Assembly: GCF_027172205.1 (NCBI RefSeq)
Contig: NC_070615.1
Location: 39,788,501 to 39,852,500 of the forward strand
Length of the DNA stretch: 64,000 nucleotides
From: Podarcis raffonei
Lineage: Eukaryota > Chordata > Lepidosauria > Squamata > Lacertidae
Reading direction: 5' to 3'
In this document: in pieces, positions 36,344-43,052 of the stretch
Layout of the letters: the number at the start of each line of letters is the position of its first letter
How positions within the stretch are numbered: position 1 is the stretch's first letter
Program-made: the position numbers and the translations under genes
The notes under the pieces: model-generated
The model's database searches: none
The model's input: only the letters and a program-made list of their open reading frames with translations
What the model was told of the DNA's origin: nothing

Positions 36344-39300
36344 AAAGGAATGGAGGGAAGAGGAAGAAAATAAAACTCAGGCACCAATAAATGTTTACTT
36401 TTTTGTCTTCTGTCAAGCATTCTTGAATACCCACGTCCCTGTTTTTATTCCTAAACCTGTTTTCTCAGTTGAATCCAACGATACCCTGTATGGTGGAGAT
36501 ACCAAATTCCTGGCAGAAACCAACAAGCTGTGTGAAACCTTGATAGCCCAGATCCTGGAGCATCTCAAGAACCTTGGGAAGGATGAGGTTGGTGCAAACT
36601 AGTTTCTTCTTCTGGGACACACATCTAGCCTAGCTTTCCCCAGCCTGGTGCCCCTGCAGATTTTGTGGGACTACAATACCCATCATCAATGCTTGCTGGA
36701 GCAAATTAGAGCTGTAGACCAAAACACCTGGAGGACACCAGCTTGGGAGAACTTGGTTTACATAACAAATATTTGCACAAACACTTTACGTAGTTTGCTT
36801 CCAGCGTTGTGTTGGGCCTGAAATCTGCTCCTAAGCTGCTGGCCACTGATAAAGCCTTGAACTGTGCCTCAGTTTTACTCTCCTTCCTTTCCTTTTGAAC
36901 ATATCTTGCTTACACCATTATTATGGTCACACCATTTCCTGCTGGTGGACAGAGCTGTCCTGGTGGACAGAGCTCTTGATTCTGCTGAGGTCTTAGTCTC
37001 GCTGAAAATCAGTGAGTTTTGGTGGGCTATCCACACAATCACTCCAGTGCCTTCTCCAGCCTGGAGGAGCCCACGTTGTTCCTTGGTATTCTAGGGAGCT
37101 GCACACTATAACACAGGCTGGACGATGGCCAGAGTATGAGTGGCGCAAAAGGCAAGGACGACTGCTTAGGTCTCTGTGATGACATTGACGCTGCTGTTGT
37201 TGTCACCAGTCTGGTTGAAGTGTCCAGTGTACCATCTGGTCTAGGTCTGTGGGACGAAGGTCAGCTTTTGAGGCTTGAGTACGTGGACAAGGTGTTTACA
37301 GTAAGTCAACTGGCCATAAGTCAACCAGCCATGTATTCCTTTGGCCCTGACTCATCCTGGCTAATTTGAGCAGGCTGAGGAGAGGGTGGGTGAGTCCTGG
37401 GTATAGAAAATGCATCCTTGTATGAGATTGTGATGCTTGCCAACCTTAAAAGAGGTGACAGTCTGTCGGTTCCTGGGGGAAAACCCCACCCCACCCAGGA
37501 TCCCAAGATAAGTGACAAATGACCCCTTTAGGGGTGAGGTGCTCAAGAGGGTGGTAGCAACTCTCCAGGCACTCTTGGAGAAAGATTATCTAGGCCAAAT
37601 CCACTTTGGTTTTAGGCCTGGCTTTGGAACAGAATCAGCCTTGGGTGCCCTTATGAATGGCATTTAGTGTGAAAGAGGCAGGCATATGGTGGTGGTGCAT
37701 CTTTGTTAAATCTCCTTGAGCTCTCATCGGCTCCTGATACCATTGACCATGGCATCCTTTTGAAAGTTACCATCTGGTCCCCAGTATGGTTTGACATGTC
37801 TATGATGCTGTTGGGAAGAGTTCATTTGAGGTATAGGTACACTGATTATTCCCAGCTCTGAATCAGAAGTGGCTGTGCCAGTGCTTGGAAGCAATGGTGG
37901 GCTGGATGAGATCCAACAAGCTTATTATACTGTATTAGATCCCAACAAGATGCAGGCTCTGTAGGTGGGTGGCTTCCAGGTTCAGGAATCAGGCCTGTTC
38001 TGGATGGGATCAAGTTTGTAGTCTGCGATTTGAACTGTTTTTGTCACTAGAAGCTGAGGTGTCTGCAGTGGCGAAAAGTGTCTTTTATCAGCTTTGGCTT
38101 TTGTGGCAGCTCTGGCCGTTCCTAGACAGAGCATTAGCCTGGCCACAGTGTTCTGTTCATTGGCAACATTGAGACAGGACTACTGCAATGCACCCTATGA
38201 GCTCATAAAGCAATATCAGTGCTGTATAAGAACATCTCTCGTTGCCCACTCATTGGGAGTGTGGAGAGAGCATTTGCTTGACTTCAGCAGGGCTAATGTT
38301 ACTGTAGAATGAGGTAGCTGTAGATGCATGATGTCCAACTGCAGCAACATCTTCTTGGGAGAGCCTTTCCCTATGTTACATTCAACATAAACTCTTTTCT
38401 TGCTGGGTTGTATGCGTGCACGCATGAGTAGTCCTGGTAGCAGCGTTTAGGCAGCATTTTAATTTATTTCCCCTGCTTGCTTCAGCAGTAATTCACACCG
38501 GGCAACAGTTAAGGCTGGGTGAATTGAGAGAGGGCTCTGGTGAAGTATAAAATGCATTAATTAATGTGGCAGGTCAGCCACAATGGCTCAGCAGCTTCCA
38601 ACTATTCTTCAGCTGATTTGATTCCTTGGGGCGATGGCTGGCAGCTCTGCCTCTAAAAGGGGGGAGGGGAGGGCAAAGCGGCTCTTGTTCTTCCCAAGTT
38701 GAACAGAAAGTGCATCCTGACAAAGGGGATGATCAAAAGAGCATCCAGCCCACTACACAGGGGTAATGCTGGCATTGCTATGAAACACCTCTAGGGTTTG
38801 GCAGCTGCCCTAGAGAATCCCTGATGTGGTGCTTTTATGAAGCATCTTCAGGGTAAACATATATGAGTATATGAAACTCCCTTCTATTGAGGTTAGATCA
38901 TTGGCTTATCGAGCTCAGCATTGTCTTACTGTGGCTCTCTGTGTGTCTGGATGAGATCTCTTCCAGCTTTCCTACTTGAGATTCTTTGGAATGGGATTGA
39001 ACTAGGGAAAGTCTGCATGTGCAAGTCAGTGTTTATGTGACACTGCCTTTGTTTTTGCTGTTTTGTAATGTGTTCTAACAGTGTTGCGTGCAATACTGCA
39101 GAATGACACTGTTGTTTCCAAGAGGGTTTAAAAATTTAAAGTAGGCAGAAGACGTGAAGGGAGGGGCTGATAAGGGAACAAAAGGGGTTGCTCAGCCGTA
39201 GGTTAACGTGCCTGCCAGTCAAGTGCTTTCATTGCAGCTTCAGCCTAAGGGAAATGCAATTCCCTTTAGAAACAAAAGATGACATATGGATGATAAAAAT

Positions 39301-42300
39301 AAAAAATAGTATTATCTCCATCATTACATCTGTTGATCTCAAAACAAGGCAAAAGGCTTGACATTTGTTGGTTGAATGTCTGTAATCAAACAAGAAAAAG
39401 TCTTGTGCCAATTTTAATACTGATTTATTACAGCACAAACATTTGTGGACTAGAGTCCACTTCATCAGATGCATGATGTGGCATTGTCAGTAGGTAGATA
39501 TGAATCAATAGGTGCAGGCTAAAAAAAACTAAAAATGGGTCCAAGTAACAGTGAAATGCAAAATCTGCAGCTCGACATTCCACCAGTTGATTCTCTCCTC
39601 TCCCTTGCAACCCTGTGTATGATCTTGCAAGCTACATGTCTGTCTGCTAAAAGAATTCTGTGTTTTAAAATGTTGTAGACTTTAAAGCGGCAGAGCCAGC
39701 TGGCCCTCAACCTCTTCAATAGCATCTTGGCCCACGGAGACCTGAGAAACAACAAACTCAACCAGCTCGCTGTTAACTTGTGGAACCTGGCTCAGAGGCA
39801 CGGCTACGCAGACACAAAAATCACGGTAAGGCAGATTTTGAGGCTGGGCAGGGGGTGACCTTCGTATTCGAACAACAGAGTTTTGCGGCATCTTAAAAGA
39901 CTTAACAGATTTATTGTAGCATCAATATTTATGGGCTGGAATCCACTTCATCAGATGCAAGAAGTTGGCAGCTATAAAATAAATAGCTACAGAGAGGGAA
40001 AATGGGACCAAATGGCAATGAAGGGAAAGGGTCAGCTTGTTTTGTTTTGTTTCCATCTGTATAAGACTTGGTTTAGCAGAATTGTCTCTTTCCACATTGT
40101 CTAATAATTTAAACTTTTCGAATTAGGATATCCAAGCTTCCCTGTTTTAATCGGAATAATGGTTCATGCCTGACTCCACCGGACCCTGAAACCCAGTTTG
40201 CCACCCTACTTAAAAGCAGAGCTGCATAGCAAGAAGACGGCTCATGTCAACCTTTCACTCACTTTCCCCATAAAACTGGAACTCAGGGTCACCCAGTGAA
40301 CTTGACTGGCAGTAGATTTGAAACAGACATAGAAGATGCACAACACATAATTAGCCATGTGATTCATTGTCAAAAGATGTGTTGATGCTCACAGACCTGG
40401 ATGTCTTGATAGGGTAACATAATATACCCCTCAGTCATAGAATCATAGAATCATAGAGTTGGAATAGACCACAAGGGCCATCGAGTCCAACCCCCTGCCA
40501 AGCAGGAAACACCATCAGAGCACTCCTGGCATATGGTTGTCAAGCCACTACTAGTCATGGCTGCTATACGAAATATCCATTTTCAGAGGTCGTGTGCCAC
40601 TCCAGTACCAACTGCCAAGAGGCCAACAGCAAGGGAGGGCTATTGACTTCAAGCCTTGCTTGTTGCCTTTGAGGATGCACCTGGTTGGTCATAGGATGAT
40701 GGACTAGGTAGACCTTAATTCAGAAAATCATTGCTAAATAACTTTTGCATGGCTTGATTATTTTCTTTTGCAACTTCTTCTTTCCTTCCCCCAAAGTCAG
40801 ACTCACCACTGAGTGCGCAACCAAAAGAATAGCTGGGCTGTTCCATTTTACTCTATGCCCATCAGGAAAATATAGGGAGAATGCTGCTAGCTGCATTTAC
40901 CCAGAATAAGCTGTGCTGTTCGCTAGGAAGTGCAACTGCCTACGTTAGACCTGGAAAATGGGTATTTTTGTGGCATTGTAAACCTAGGGCTGTGTGTTCC
41001 ATGCACTTTAAGTGCCCAAAATTAATTTTTACAAAATCGAAGCTGTGCTCCCAAGGTAACTCAGATTGACCGATGGCCCATAGCCCAGTGGCAGACCTTA
41101 TGCATTTTTCATGGCCAATGTTCCAGGTTCAACGCTGCTACTTCCAGTTAATGGGCCTTGGTTCAGCAAGAGAGACAGACAGAGACCCCCTTCTGCAATT
41201 GGGGCCAGTAAGCTGAAACATGAGTCTGTCCAAACTGTGGGAGGCAGTGGAAGACAGGAGTGCCTGGCGTGCTCTGGTCCATGGGGTCACAAAGAGTCGG
41301 ACACGACTAAATGACTAAACAACAACAAGCTGCTGTAGGTCAGAGCAGACTCAAGTCATTATGAGGCAGCTTCTTTCGCTGTGATTTACATAATAGACAC
41401 ACCTTAAGCAAGCTTTCACGATTGCCTGCCCTTTGATTTTGGTTGTGCTCAGGGGTCAGGATGCTCTGCAGGGCATTTCAGCCCTGCTTCCAACTAACAC
41501 TGGGCAATATATCAATATATCTCGCACAGGACCAGTATGTGAGGGGAGACTGCGATGACAACTTCACTCAGCATCATTGCTCTTGAGTCCCCCTGCCGAC
41601 CAGCGTGCTGAGGAAGAAATAAACTAGTCAGGAGCTGGAGGCAGAGGGACTCAAGTGGTGGTGGATTCACCAGCGATATACCACTGGTGAAACCGCAATT
41701 GCACTCTGCCCCTGGATTGGCAACTGCCACCAGGAGCCAGTGGCAGGATTAAAGTGCTTCTCCTAGCCCAGCTGCAAGAGCCCTGACCCTGCTGCTGCTT
41801 GCATGAGAGGGATTGGGCCTGCTCAGCTGGGAAGAGCAAAGCCTGCCCTTCCCAGCTGAGAGAGCCAGGACCCCGCTTCTGCTTGTACTTGGAGTAGGAG
41901 CAGGATCGGGTCTACAGCCGTGCTTGGCTGCCGCCTGCCTGCCTTCATCTGGGAAGGTGTGCTGTGCTTTTCCTCCAGAAAGATGGAGCCCACCTTCCTG
42001 GTGCAAGGCAACCAGGCAATGTAGGGGCTCTTTGGTGCTGCTTTGCACCCTGGATCTTGTGGACTTCACCCAGGAGGGGGGGTGCATCTTTCCTCCTGGG
42101 GTGAACAACCCCCAGAGGAAAGAGGCAGTGCACCTGCACGGGCGAAGGCTTAAGGCAGTCAAATGCACAAAGCCCAACAGGCTACTGATCCGTCTTTGGG
42201 AAGTGGGGGGTGAAAGGGGAAGGTAGCTTGCTTGCCCCCCACACCAGTGAAGGTGGAGGCAGCCTGGCCAAGGAGCCCCAAGGTCCTTGCTGCTCGAGCA

Positions 42301-43052
42301 CGAGTGGCAGGGACACCTGGGCTGCCTCTGCTGGGGGCAGGAGCTTTCCGCCCCCAGCAGCCTGGCCAAGGAGCCCCACGTCCCCTGGTGGCCACACGTG
42401 AGTGCAAGGGGACTCAGGGCTCACTCAGCTGGGGGCAGGAGCCTTTACACCAGGCATAGGCAAACTCAGCCCTCCAGATGTTTTGGGACTACAACTCCCA
42501 TCATCCCTGACCACTGGCCCTGTTAGCTAGGGATGATGGGAGTTGTAGTCCCAAAACATCTGGAGGGCTGAGTTTGCCTATGCCTGCTTTACACACATCC
42601 CCAGATGAGCAGCAGGCTGGGACCAGCTGTATTGGCCACAGGCTGCAAGGTGCTGAGATAAAAGCACCTCAGCTTCCATGATGAGAACTGCAGCAGTTTC
42701 ACCCATCACCTTGCCAGCTGGTGCCAATGCAGCTTTTTACAACATCACAGTTTATCACCAAACTCTGGTGTTTGGAAGCCTCTGCCACCTTGTTGATTTT
42801 TGAGGATTTCCACAGATGTTGCTTAGGGCACTGTCAAATTTCCATATTGTTCAGTGGTTTCAAACCCATCCTGAAGCAGATACACATTCCCTGTAGAGAG
42901 AGGACTTGATTTTCATTGTTTATTCCCCCCCCCCCCGCTTCTTTCCATCTTAGGTCAAAACCTTGGAATACATCAAGAAGCAAAGCAAACACCCTGAGCT
43001 GAGCCATTTTACCGATCTGGCTGCGCGACTTCCTCTGCAGTCAAGGACCTGA
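1731..43052 (+). CDS. VPS35L: VPS35L, C-terminal 13 coding exons (spliced span)
   Basis: VPS35L (formerly C16orf62) is the large alpha-solenoid subunit of Retriever (VPS35L-VPS26C-VPS29), part of the Commander assembly that recycles SNX17 cargo such as integrins from endosomes. Thirteen exons with AG/GT borders join in one frame for 445 codons plus stop, about the C-terminal 46 percent of a family protein near 960 residues. Recognisable segments include [65 protein letters not shown] and the C-terminus RLPLQSRT. In the family this half of the solenoid carries the VPS29-binding end. All internal exons keep phase and no disabling change is seen. Upstream exons lie outside the window. The gene is convergent with KNOP1. 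The family call is made from remembered ortholog sequence, not a search. Confidence 0.96.
2371..2412. repeat. (ATCTT)n then (ATCT)n microsatellite
   Basis: The array is tandem atctt units passing into atct. More atct/cctat units follow the nested MITE at 2549-2600, so the MITE split one array. Confidence 0.85.
2413..2548. mobile_element. Palindromic hAT MITE with 8-bp TSD
   Basis: 136 bp, beginning caggcatgaccaaacttgg and ending with the inverted complement. The flanks are atctatct on both sides (2405-2412 and 2549-2556), though these lie in a tandem repeat. It is the same family as 42451-42586. Confidence 0.8.
2755..2817 (+). CDS. VPS35L: VPS35L coding exon, 2nd in window
   Basis: 63 nt, 21 codons, [20 protein letters not shown] plus L. 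The acceptor is tctttag and the donor gtaagt. The phase is 0 on both sides. Confidence 0.94.
2818..3382 (+). other. VPS35L intron, no clear element
   Basis: A possible degraded tRNA-headed SINE lies around 3224-3300 (gaggctgtagctcagtgtta). Otherwise nothing is recognised. Confidence 0.45.
3383..3468 (+). CDS. VPS35L: VPS35L coding exon, 3rd in window
   Basis: 86 nt, [20 protein letters not shown] then KCIMEAFI, ending with AA of a split Lys codon completed at 11590. The acceptor is ttttttag and the donor gtaagt. The intron that follows is the largest but one in the window (8.1 kb). Confidence 0.95.
3935..4118. mobile_element. Palindromic MITE (ggattcttggg family)
   Basis: Inverted arms contain gattcttgggaactgtgg and cagttcccaggattctttgg around a short centre. 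The family is shared with 11146-11465 and 14660-14830. Confidence 0.6.
6526..6772 (-). mobile_element. BovB/RTE LINE 3' end, 5'-truncated, with 12-bp TSD
   Basis: The minus strand encodes the BovB ORF2 C-terminus ([40 protein letters not shown]) and ends at the characteristic tgttgttgcttagtcg. A direct repeat aaacagcatctt flanks it at 6514-6525 and 6773-6784. BovB is the RTE LINE known for horizontal transfer between squamates, ruminants and other animals. Confidence 0.9.
6788..6924 (-). mobile_element. tRNA-headed SINE with CR1-like tail
   Basis: On the minus strand it begins ggatagctctgttggttaga (A-box-like), has a B-box-like ggttgcagatctgatcc, and ends in ttggactaagatgatc ... ttctatga. 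Confidence 0.8.
7083..7323. mobile_element. Tigger-like MITE (cagtggtacctcggg family)
   Basis: 241 bp flanked by TA (7081-7082, 7324-7325). TIR cagtggtacctcgggtta against taacctgagttaccactg. Five further copies occur in the window. Confidence 0.85.
7740..7939 (-). mobile_element. Older L1, ORF2 fragment (left half)
   Basis: The minus strand reads [40 protein letters not shown] and [12 protein letters not shown], the L1 ORF2 segment just before the RT core. It was interrupted at 7939 by the younger L1 and continues at 10373-10885. Confidence 0.85.
7940..8346 (-). pseudogene. Inverted L1 ORF2 RT fragment
   Basis: On the minus strand it carries L1 RT blocks ending [12 protein letters not shown]. 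The open frame through [10 protein letters not shown] appears to lack the usual YRPISLLN-type stretch, as if deleted between two similar DY codons. It is not a functional gene. Confidence 0.8.
8347..10071 (+). pseudogene. L1 ORF2 C-terminal part, 574 codons open
   Basis: It runs from inside the RT domain to the ORF2 stop: [20 protein letters not shown], then [14 protein letters not shown] with the catalytic [19 protein letters not shown], and the zinc-knuckle-like C-W-K-C ... H-L-W-W-T-C motif near residues 438-457. The frame is intact over 1.7 kb, suggesting a fairly recent insertion. The endonuclease and the first part of RT are missing in this frame, so it cannot act alone. Confidence 0.9.
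10373..10885 (-). mobile_element. Older L1, ORF2 fragment (right half)
   Basis: The minus strand resumes the older element. Readable segments are [26 protein letters not shown], and further upstream [20 protein letters not shown], the L1 region between endonuclease and RT. Several frame breaks mark it as decayed. Confidence 0.8.
11146..11465. mobile_element. Long palindromic MITE, arms about 130 bp
   Basis: Arms from ctgcactgtgcattttaaag inward through aagaatcctgggaactgtag and ttgttagtagaccttatt are mirrored to 11465 around a centre of about 33 bp (gaagaaggattgattg). Related copies lie at 3935-4118 and 14660-14830, and a centre fragment at 60945-61060. Confidence 0.75.
11590..11670 (+). CDS. 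VPS35L: VPS35L coding exon, 4th in window
   Basis: 81 nt. The first base completes a Lys codon, followed by [20 protein letters not shown] and TMHDSV. The exon ends with AA of a split Asn codon. The acceptor is tgtttag and the donor gtaagg. Confidence 0.95.
12374..13244. mobile_element. hAT-type element with GC-rich interior, perfect 8-bp TSD
   Basis: The left end cagtggtgtagcgtgggggg and the right end ccccacgctacgccactg type are inverted repeats. The TSD ggagggag is exact (12366-12373, 13245-13252). The 871-bp body is highly GC- and CpG-rich, contrasting with its AT-richer flanks. A second left-end copy starts at 13092, so the interior 12374-13091 looks like an added block. Open frames of up to 286 codons on both strands follow from base composition and match no protein I recognise. 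Confidence 0.85.
14660..14830. mobile_element. Palindromic MITE (ggattcttt family), diverged
   Basis: Arms caaagaatctcgggaactgtag and ctacagttctcaggattcttt. Same family as 11146-11465. Confidence 0.6.
14869..14912. repeat. (ATC)n microsatellite
   Basis: About 13 uninterrupted atc units at the tail of a CR1/L2-type LINE remnant. Confidence 0.9.
14913..15400 (-). mobile_element. CR1/L2-type LINE 3' remnant split by a MITE
   Basis: The minus strand encodes [11 protein letters not shown], the tail of a CR1/L2-like ORF2, then a 3' UTR with cagagtggctgggg. It is interrupted by the TIR element at 15044-15299. A sister copy lies at 23700-23935. Confidence 0.7.
15044..15299. mobile_element. TIR MITE with palindromic cargo
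   Basis: The TIRs ccgtattttttgctctataa and ttatagagctaaaaatatgg are flanked by TA. The interior is a near-perfect hairpin around agagggatcgctgc/gcagcgatccctct. It is inserted in a LINE tail. Same TIR family as 1-741 and 21805-22208. Confidence 0.8.
15413..15545 (+). repeat. Interspersed repeat (gatcaggccaat...tccagcatcc family)
   Basis: It matches segments at 44322-44440, 53915-54360 and 63690-63925, and in reverse at 51230-51350. The class is not resolved. Confidence 0.5.
16272..16410 (+). mobile_element. tRNA-headed SINE with CR1-like tail
   Basis: ggatagcttagctggcaaac head, gtcttgagcccaacat B-box region, and tail ggttggacttgatggccctt to ttctaggattcta. Confidence 0.7.
16569..16640. repeat. 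(TC)n(TG)n compound microsatellite
   Basis: About 19 tc/ct dinucleotides pass directly into gt units with a few gttt interruptions. The open frames over it are artefacts. Confidence 0.95.
16655..16802 (+). mobile_element. Degraded tRNA-headed SINE (agcagcttcctgtt family)
   Basis: Shares catctccgggtaggg, gtttggagagccattgcc and gagcagcttcctgttt with the better copy at 22827-23017. Confidence 0.55.
17130..17247 (+). mobile_element. LINE 3' tail ending in (AAT)n
   Basis: tataaaccgatttgaggttt, then aaagcggtatagaaaggaaatg and about 13 aat units, an autosomal LINE/CR1-type ending just before the 17301 exon. Confidence 0.6.
17301..17364 (+). CDS. VPS35L: VPS35L coding exon, 5th in window
   Basis: 64 nt. 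It completes the Asn codon, then reads [21 protein letters not shown]. The acceptor is ttttgtag and the donor gtgagt. An (AAT)n LINE tail lies only about 50 bp upstream. Confidence 0.95.
17365..17930 (+). other. VPS35L intron, no clear element
   Basis: Apart from the GT microsatellite nothing is recognised. Confidence 0.5.
17448..17476. repeat. (GT)n microsatellite
   Basis: About 14 gt units in the intron after the 17301 exon. Confidence 0.9.
17931..18029 (+). CDS. VPS35L: VPS35L coding exon, 6th in window
   Basis: 99 nt, 33 codons in phase 0, [20 protein letters not shown] then [13 protein letters not shown]. The acceptor is aaatccag and the donor gtgagc. Confidence 0.95.
18030..18833 (+). 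other. VPS35L intron, mostly unique sequence
   Basis: 18440-18500 resembles a hAT remnant (gggtggaggacttcaatttc). Otherwise nothing is recognised. Confidence 0.45.
18834..18911 (+). CDS. VPS35L: VPS35L coding exon, 7th in window
   Basis: 78 nt, 26 codons, [20 protein letters not shown] then TAAFVR. The acceptor is aaaacag and the donor gtaggt. Confidence 0.95.
19183..19297 (+). CDS. VPS35L: VPS35L coding exon, 8th in window
   Basis: 115 nt, [20 protein letters not shown] then [18 protein letters not shown], plus one base of an Ala codon finished at 28982. The acceptor is tttttaag and the donor gtaagc. A 9.7-kb intron follows, the longest in the window. Confidence 0.95.
19361..19442 (+). mobile_element. 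CR1/L2-type LINE 3' tail
   Basis: ttgggagccgcccagagtgg, gatgggcgaggtataaat and (TTA)n. Opposite orientation to the copy at 23700. Confidence 0.7.
19555..19738 (+). mobile_element. tRNA-headed SINE (ggcagtttcctatgttc family)
   Basis: B-box-like ggttcagtctcctgg, then tggcagttgccagtcagtgt and attcagtataaggcagtttc, ending cctatgttc. Confidence 0.75.
20564..20703 (+). mobile_element. tRNA-headed SINE, 3' incomplete
   Basis: Head agggctgtagctcagtgggt, gattcagtccccagcatctc, then agacagtgctgaactaggta. Confidence 0.75.
21181..21304. mobile_element. Palindromic hAT-like MITE, diverged
   Basis: cagggatggggatctccacc opposite ggccacagattccccatctctg, with the shared core acaactcccatcagcc. No matching TSD is left. 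Confidence 0.6.
21805..22208. mobile_element. TIR MITE with duplicated GC-rich cargo
   Basis: 404 bp, TIRs ccgtatttttcgccctatag and ctatagggcaaaaaatacgg, flanked by TA (21803-21804, 22209-22210). The interior contains two copies about 118 bp apart of a block with gttcccgccgggctcccaag and a cgggagttcccg palindrome. It carries the same right-hand subterminal sequence as 1-741. Confidence 0.88.
22827..23017 (-). mobile_element. tRNA-headed SINE, near full length
   Basis: Reverse orientation: head gggctacagctcagtggtag, box B ggttcaatccccagcatctc, body gccagtcagtgtagacaat, tail ggaagc... cttcctatgttc. This is the best preserved copy of its family here. Confidence 0.85.
23408..23515. repeat. (GT)n(GA)n(GAAA)n(GGAA)n compound microsatellite
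   Basis: Four motifs follow one another without a gap. The translated frames ([12 protein letters not shown]) are artefacts of the repeat. Confidence 0.95.
23651..23935 (-). mobile_element. CR1/L2-type LINE 3' end with (ATT)n tail
   Basis: (AAT/TAA)n at 23651-23700, then on the minus strand gccgcccagagtggctggcg and coding sequence [11 protein letters not shown]. Sister of 14913-15400. Confidence 0.75.
25339..25474. mobile_element. Palindromic hAT MITE, near-perfect TSD
   Basis: caatgtttctcaaatttgag opposite tcaaatttgagaaacactg. Flanks acctaccc and acctatcc match at 7 of 8 bases. Confidence 0.8.
25651..25856 (+). mobile_element. Sauria-type tRNA SINE
   Basis: gtggtgctatggttagaatg head, gagtttgaatcctcactcc, then gtcactgcctctcagcctaa and tail aaaggcgggatataaatg. 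Confidence 0.8.
26707..26913 (+). mobile_element. Sauria-type tRNA SINE
   Basis: gtgcagtggttagagtgcca head, gggttcaaatccccactcag, then ccacctcacagggtggggat and tail ccttggagaaaaaggcggga. Confidence 0.82.
27615..27780. repeat. Palindromic interspersed repeat (catccaactaaggt family)
   Basis: catccaactaaggtctactc opposite gtagcactaagttggataca. Other copies lie near 2205-2320, 14400-14500 and 35885-36050; the last is split by a SINE tail. Confidence 0.55.
28982..29121 (+). CDS. VPS35L: VPS35L coding exon, 9th in window
   Basis: 140 nt. It completes Ala, then reads [40 protein letters not shown] and TLLIIP. The acceptor is ctttgcag and the donor gtaagt. A 139-codon antisense open frame over this exon (28728-29147) is a shadow. 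Confidence 0.95.
29122..30262 (+). other. VPS35L intron (1.1 kb)
   Basis: 29300-29500 resembles a degraded LINE 3' region. 29590-29780 is a diverged copy of the gatcaggccaat repeat family. No exon is seen. Confidence 0.45.
30263..30428 (+). CDS. VPS35L: VPS35L coding exon, 10th in window
   Basis: 166 nt, [40 protein letters not shown] and [15 protein letters not shown], plus one base of a Val codon. The acceptor is cccgtag and the donor gtagga. Confidence 0.95.
30863..31048 (+). mobile_element. tRNA-headed SINE
   Basis: atagctgagtggtatagcat head, gtgcaatccctggcatctcc, tgctgccagtcagtgtctac and gctggttcctatgtccctg. Confidence 0.78.
33421..33705 (+). mobile_element. Sauria-type SINE interrupted by a hAT MITE
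   Basis: The SINE body gaccagtcactgtctctctc...ggttgtgaaggtaaagtg breaks off near 33526 and resumes at about 33661 with gttctgagctccttggaaga. The insert (about 33527-33660) is palindromic with cores ctacaactcccatcagccc and gggctgatgggagttgta. Confidence 0.7.
34300..34580. mobile_element. hAT-like remnant (ggtgggcggggtcagaggca family)
   Basis: gtgtggaacctttttcagcc at the left and gtctgaggttctcccca at the right are inverted. The core gtggtgggcggggtcagagg recurs at 46300-46340. Confidence 0.5.
36309..36342. repeat. (CA)n microsatellite
   Basis: About 16 ca units upstream of the 36469 exon. Confidence 0.95.
36469..36587 (+). CDS. VPS35L: VPS35L coding exon, 11th in window
   Basis: 119 nt. It completes Val, then reads [20 protein letters not shown] and [19 protein letters not shown]. 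The acceptor is ttctcag. The donor gttggt is weaker than the other donors in this gene. Confidence 0.94.
37100..38230 (+). mobile_element. Old CR1/L2-like LINE, ORF2 remnant
   Basis: At about 37607-37660 the plus strand reads [18 protein letters not shown], an RT motif, followed by a DTIDHGI-like block near 37735. Many stops and frame changes mark it as long dead. Confidence 0.7.
39419..39485 (+). repeat. Interspersed repeat upstream of the 39679 exon
   Basis: gatttattacagcacaaaca and gtccacttcatcagatgcat. Same orientation as the copy at 39875-39965. Confidence 0.6.
39679..39825 (+). CDS. VPS35L: VPS35L coding exon, 12th in window
   Basis: 147 nt, 49 codons, [40 protein letters not shown] and HGYADTKIT. 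The acceptor is tgttgtag and the donor gtaagg. The same repeat family flanks the exon on both sides in the same orientation (39419-39485 and 39875-39965). Confidence 0.95.
39875..39965 (+). repeat. Interspersed repeat downstream of the 39679 exon
   Basis: gttttgcggcatcttaaaag, ttaacagatttattgtagca and atccacttcatcagatgcaa. The class is not resolved. Confidence 0.65.
40437..40535 (-). mobile_element. CR1-type LINE 3' fragment
   Basis: tcatagaatcatagaatcat, agagttggaatagaccacaa and gtccaaccccctgccaagca, the typical reversed CR1 end. Confidence 0.8.
41237..41330 (+). mobile_element. BovB/RTE 3' fragment
   Basis: Encodes [20 protein letters not shown] and ends gtcggacacgactaaatgac then taaacaacaacaa. 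Opposite orientation to the BovB copy at 6526. Confidence 0.85.
41490..42720. repeat. GC-rich unclassified block with internal duplication
   Basis: The block has a low stop density on all frames and repeated words. cagcctggccaaggagcccc occurs twice about 105 bp apart (near 42253 and 42358), and gctgggggcaggagc also occurs twice. A hairpin pairs cctgctcagctgggaag with cttcccagctgagag near 41820-41870. The left edge cactgggcaatatatcaata may be a transposon end. The 206- and 137-codon frames here are not credible genes. Confidence 0.45.
42451..42586. mobile_element. Palindromic hAT MITE, perfect 8-bp TSD
   Basis: 136 bp, caggcataggcaaactcagc opposite gctgagtttgcctatgcctg. TSD ctttacac at 42443-42450 and 42587-42594. 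The arms are almost identical, so it is recent. Confidence 0.92.
42954..43052 (+). CDS. VPS35L: VPS35L terminal coding exon with stop
   Basis: 99 nt, [20 protein letters not shown] then [12 protein letters not shown] and TGA. The acceptor is catcttag behind a long C tract. The C-terminus RLPLQ-RT is the expected family ending. Confidence 0.96.
   Translation, partial: VKTLEYIKKQSKHPELSHFTDLAARLPLQSRT

Larger units (their letters stand above)
30429..36468 (+). other. VPS35L intron (6.0 kb)
   Basis: It contains SINE fragments at 30522-30830, a SINE at 30863-31048, unclassified repeat-like sequence at 31250-31640, a LINE remnant near 32400-32700, a Sauria SINE split by a hAT MITE (33421-33705), a hAT-like remnant (34300-34580), a repeat-free stretch (35290-35750) and a CA microsatellite (36309-36342). 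Confidence 0.6.
36588..39678 (+). other. VPS35L intron with old LINE
   Basis: 36638-36750 is a diverged palindromic hAT MITE (ctacaatacccatcatcaat). 37100-38230 is an old LINE. 38440-39400 shows little that can be classified. 39419-39485 is an interspersed repeat. Confidence 0.6.
39826..42953 (+). other. Last VPS35L intron (3.1 kb)
   Basis: It holds the repeat at 39875, a CR1 fragment (40437-40535), a BovB fragment (41237-41330), and a GC-rich unclassified block (about 41490-42720) with an embedded hAT MITE. Confidence 0.65.

Noticed and set aside
41749-42369. 206-codon minus-strand frame and companions
   Set aside because: GC-rich block with low stop density on both strands and internal repeats; no recognisable domain or splice context.
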